Source of the DNA: Phymorhynchus buccinoides
Taxonomy: Eukaryota > Mollusca > Gastropoda > Neogastropoda > Raphitomidae
Assembly (NCBI GenBank): GCA_017654935.2
Contig: CM065687.1
Coordinates: 15,148,838 to 15,212,837, forward strand
DNA: 64,000 nt
Direction of reading: 5' to 3'
Position 1 is the first letter of the stretch. Every line of letters starts with the position of its first letter. The position numbers and the translations under genes were made by a program. The notes under the pieces are model-generated. The model saw only the letters and a list, made by a program, of their open reading frames with translations, was not told where the DNA came from and did no database searches. Below, piece after piece: positions 60,966 through 64,000 of this stretch.

Positions 60966-61383
60966 TTACTTCACAGGAACAAATCGAATCCTAAAAGCCG
61001 TAGCCTTGCACACAAAGCCACACTTCTCGTACAAACGAGCGCTAGCGATGTTGTCAGGGTTCACATAGACGTACGGAATCTGTCCATCATCTACGATCTT
61101 CTGACAGACCTCTGTCACCACCACGTTCCCCAGACCTTTACGCCGATGATCAGGATCTGTCACGACCGAACCTAAGGCGCTGGTATGATGCAAGGCTGCG
61201 TAGGAGACCAGCTGTCCGTTTTGTGCGCACACGCCGCTGCTCGGGAGGTGAGCGGCACATTGTTGGAAATAACGAACAGATTGCGATGGTTCCACACCCC
61301 AGGCAGAGTACTGGTGCCCCACTGTTTCTGCATGGTGTGTGCTCAGTTTGTCTAGCAGGGTGTAGCCTTCGGGAAGCGGAGAT
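60966..61383 (-). CDS. GNAT gene last exon
   Basis: Acceptor 'gttttatccag', one base completing a Lys codon, then 138 codons and TAA. Holds the whole GNAT core. Confidence 0.9.
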
Positions 61384-61966
61384 CTGGATAAAACATAGCA
61401 CACACACACACACACAAACAAGATTAAACCTTTTATTCTGTACAGTTTTCTGTGTGTTCCAATACATATTTGAGTTTGTATTATGTATGCTTGGAAATAA
61501 TTTTGAGCAAGCACCGAACATGATCATCCACGCCTGTTCTGTGATTGAAATGATGTGACTTTCTTTAACTGCTCTCTTTTTTTTTTAATCATGACAATTA
61601 TTTACTATTTTTAACAATCAAAAAACAATTATCATTTACACTGAATATTTAAAGGGTAAAACAACACAAGATGAGAAAGGAACTTCAAAGGAGCATTTGA
61701 TTGTAGGTTATATCTGACATTCTTTCCTTTAAAAAAAAGTTCTCTATCATGTTGCCAATTTTGGAGGCATCCTATCCTTGCCCCTACCAATTTATTCAGA
61801 CTCTGAAACCATAATACCTCAAGACAAAAAATCTAAGCAAAAACTCACTTTTCTTTGGGCGAAGACTCCTGAACATAAATGTGCCGTTCCACACAGCTGC
61901 ATGTCCCATTTTTCTCTTCCAGAATGGATTGCACTGCTTTCAGATCCCCGTCATCAATATGCTGCA
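60966..61966 (-). CDS. GNAT-fold acyltransferase, glycine N-acyltransferase-like (3' part)
   Basis: Two exons, 61849-61966 and 60966-61383, join in phase. The last exon encodes a GNAT domain: 'GQLVSYAALHHTSALGSVVT' (strands 2-4), the acetyl-CoA binding 'DPDHRRKGLGNVVV' with the R/Q-x-x-G-x-G signature, 'VYVNPDNIASARLYEKCGF' (helix 4-strand 6-7), then a short tail and TAA. This order and the 'PDN.AS..LYEK.GF' end are typical of the FR47/GLYATL-type N-acyltransferases, which transfer acyl groups from acyl-CoA to glycine or other amines. The substrate cannot be told from sequence. The upstream exon begins with two bases of a split codon, so at least one more 5' coding exon exists; I did not find it before the window end. 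A Tigger-like MITE lies 15 bases upstream of the 61966 acceptor. Confidence 0.85.
61849..61966 (-). CDS. GNAT gene penultimate exon
   Basis: Reads QHIDDGDLKAVQSILEEKNG and 'CSCVERHIYVQESSPKE'. Acceptor 'ttgtttccag', donor GTGAGT; enters in phase 1 and leaves in phase 2, matching the last exon. Corresponds to the less conserved N-terminal half of the family. Confidence 0.78.
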
Positions 61967-61981
61967 CTGGAAACAACAGTA

Positions 61982-62157
61982 CAGTTGAACCTCAGTTATA
62001 AAACCTCCTATTATAAGACTCCCTCCCACATAAGACCTATTTCTCTGAGACATTGCCCTTCTTTGTAAGTATTCAAATTACCTCCCTTATAAGACCCCTC
62101 CCTTTTAAGACCTCATTTTGGATGATTTTTGAAGGTCTTATAAGGGAGGTTCCACTG
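61982..62157. mobile_element. Tigger/pogo-like MITE abutting the GNAT acceptor
   Basis: CAGTTGAACCTCAGTTATAA and 'agggaggttccactg', flanked by TA. On the gene strand its end supplies the sequence from 16 bases upstream of the splice acceptor, where branch point and pyrimidine tract must lie. Confidence 0.8.
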
Positions 62158-62399
62158 TAATTATACACATTTATGATTGATTATCAACAACAACAAAAGA
62201 GACATTACTTTGTCATATACACAATACAAAATACAAAACAAAAACAACAATAGTAGGAAAGTAAAAAACAAACAAACAACATCAAAACATGTTATTCTGT
62301 TGATTTAGATTTATTTTTTTTAATGACAAAAAATGTAGGTCTACCGCTTCAAAAGTGTCAGAAAGCACACATTTTAATTTATTATCTTTTAACAATCCT

Positions 62400-62560
62400 G
62401 ATAGGAGTAACTACAATACAAGCATGACTAGAAGGCAGATGTCCAAAAAAATATACAGAAACTCAGCTGTGTCAAAAGTCCAGGTAAGAAATGAAATGAC
62501 AGTCAAGAGGCCACAAGGCCTAATGTCCTAACTACCTGACCTTGACCTAGTAATCAGGTT
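62400..62560 (+). mobile_element. 3' tail of a non-LTR retrotransposon, second copy
   Basis: 'caagcatgactagaaggcag', 'gaggccacaaggcctaatgt' and 'aactacctgacc' match the tail at 5630-5780. Only non-coding tail is present. In the presumed 5' intron of the GNAT gene. Confidence 0.65.
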
Positions 62561-62789
62561 AAAAACAACAACAACAACAACAGAAAAGACAGATTATGTT
62601 TCCTGATTTGCATACAGGGAGTATTAAAAATCTAAGAACTGCAAGTACAGACAAAAGTAAATGCACCCAATATCAAGACTACACTGTAAAACATACTCAG
62701 TTTTTAAAATAATTTAATAAATTCCTTAAAATCAAACTTTATAGCCCTTTCCCGAAACTCGATCAATTAGCGTTATCTGCCCCTGCTCT

Positions 62790-62925
62790 GGTGTGTCGCA
62801 GGTGATTTCCGGCAAAGTACTTGATAAAGTGCACAAACTACCCACGGAAAACTCGCAAACCATGACGGATTACGAGCTAGCGACTCAGACTTACCAACTG
62901 AGCTACAGCGGCTCCTCTTTCTCTT
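62790..62925 (-). mobile_element. tRNA-derived SINE head
   Basis: Minus strand begins 'gccgctgtagctcagttggt', a perfect A-box-like tRNA 5' half, then diverges; 'ggtttgcgagt' may be a decayed B box. No paired acceptor stem, so not a tRNA gene. Confidence 0.6.
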
Positions 62926-62936
62926 TACTGTCATAG

Positions 62937-63074
62937 TGTGTGTGTGTGTGTGTGTGTGTGCGTGTGCGCGTGTGCATGTGTGTGTCACTGTGTGTGTGTG
63001 TGTGCGTGTGTGTGTCACTGTGTGTGTGTGTGTGTGCGTGTGCGTGTGTGTGTCACTGTGTGTGTGTGTGTGTG
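62937..63074. repeat. (TG)n microsatellite with 'cactg' interruptions
   Basis: TG/CG runs broken by a regular 'tcactgtgtg' motif about every 35-45 bases, so a higher-order repeat is forming. Confidence 0.9.
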
Positions 63075-63264
63075 ACCGGAACTCACCCGGGCACGCAAGG
63101 GACATCACTCATCCAAACTTTCTTACTTGGTTGTAGGATAGGGCTATATCGTCAGTGAAATTCACAAACCTCATAATAATAAATATTATCTCAATTTTGG
63201 TAGTTTTGAGAAAATTAAAAAAAAAACTGTTTTAAAAATTAACCACGTTTACCACAATTTATTA

Positions 63265-63890
63265 ACTATGATGAATATGTTGTTCAAGACATTGCGAGTT
63301 TAGTCCTGCATTTCGTTAAAATTACTTAACATATTTTTTTTATAGACTTGAAAAAAACGAAGATACAAGGTTTTTGTCCTTGACTAAATCTGAATTTGGG
63401 ACTTACAAGTTTTTCTTCTATTTTCACAACCTCATTTACCCCAGATAGAAAGTCATTAGAGATACGAGCTTTTGGTGGAAGGTGGCGGGAAAAATTAGAG
63501 AGCTGATATGTATCTAACTAAAATTTTAAAAAAAATCGAGATACAAGGTTTTTGAATTTCACCGACAAAATACTTTTTTTTAAAATAAAGACGTTTTTGA
63601 ATAATTATGTTGTTCAAGACATTGCAGGTTTAGTCCTGCATTTGGTTAAAATTACTTTTTTTTTATACTTGAAAAGAAAGAAGATACAAGGTTTTTGTCC
63701 TTAAGTAGATCTAAATTTGGGACTTAGTTTGTTTTTCTTCTATTAACACAACCTCATTTAACCCAGATAGAAAGTCGTTAGAGATACAAGCTTTTGGTGG
63801 AATGTGGTGGGAAAAATTAGAGAGCTGGCTATGTATCTAACTTAACCCCCCCCAAATCAAGACACAAGGTTCGTGAATTTCACAGAAGAT
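63265..63890. repeat. About 331-bp tandem duplication at the right edge
   Basis: 63271-63560 and 63601-63885 match: 'atgttgttcaagacattg', 'gatacaaggtttttgtcctt', 'cccagatagaaagtc', 'aaaaattagagagctg'. Copies differ by scattered substitutions and small indels. No reading frame of note. The flanks 63160-63264 and 63891-64000 hold nothing recognised. Confidence 0.8.
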
Positions 63891-64000
63891 ATACAAATAA
63901 GTCTTTTTTTCATGCATAGTCATGCGCAATTGCACACACACACACACACACCATGTAAAAAAATCTATGTGCAACTTGTCAGCATGCGTTTTCACACTAT

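Overview
The window is animal nuclear DNA. It has intron-rich genes with GT-AG splice sites, very long dinucleotide runs, and several hundred base pairs of transposon-derived sequence in almost every intron. The repeat types (tRNA-headed SINEs, many small terminal-inverted-repeat elements, non-LTR retrotransposon tails ending in 'atttatatagcgc'-like text) together with the gene structures fit a lophotrochozoan, most likely a marine gastropod mollusc. That placement is inference; no diagnostic gene fixes the species.

Layout. (1) 1-2.3 kb: one intact intronless reading frame for a retropepsin-like aspartic protease with a coding minisatellite and a C-terminal membrane segment; its stop codon lies inside a MITE. 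(2) 2.3-7.2 kb: repeats, a non-LTR retrotransposon 3' end, an intact tRNA-Ser(GCU) on the minus strand, and a reverse-transcriptase fragment. (3) 7.3-12.5 kb: a complete four-exon gene on the plus strand for the UBL4A orthologue (158 residues), which acts in tail-anchored protein targeting. (4) 12.5-32.0 kb: a gene-free, repeat-filled interval between two convergent genes. (5) 32.05-58.63 kb: a complete 17-exon gene on the minus strand for the kinase NEK4 (855 residues, 2,568 coding bases including stop). All 16 introns have GT-AG boundaries and consistent phases. (6) 60.97-61.97 kb: the last two coding exons of a GNAT-fold acyltransferase resembling the glycine N-acyltransferase-like family, minus strand; its 5' exons were not found. 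(7) 62-64 kb: repeats.

The most unusual signal is that short segments spanning exon-intron junctions have been copied into the adjoining intron at six junctions in two unrelated genes: UBL4A exon 3 donor, and NEK4 exon 6 donor, exon 8 acceptor, exon 9 acceptor, exon 14 donor and exon 16 acceptor. The copies carry intact or near-intact splice sites, from one copy up to an eleven-copy 68-bp array. This creates ladders of decoy or alternative splice sites, and suggests a process that preferentially duplicates splice junctions, or preferentially retains such duplications.

The genes do not form a pathway. UBL4A serves protein targeting at the ER, NEK4 is a cilium/DNA-damage-linked kinase, and the GNAT protein is a small-molecule acyltransferase; the protease is of retroelement origin. 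At least ten repeat families recur in the window, several nested in one another or touching splice sites.
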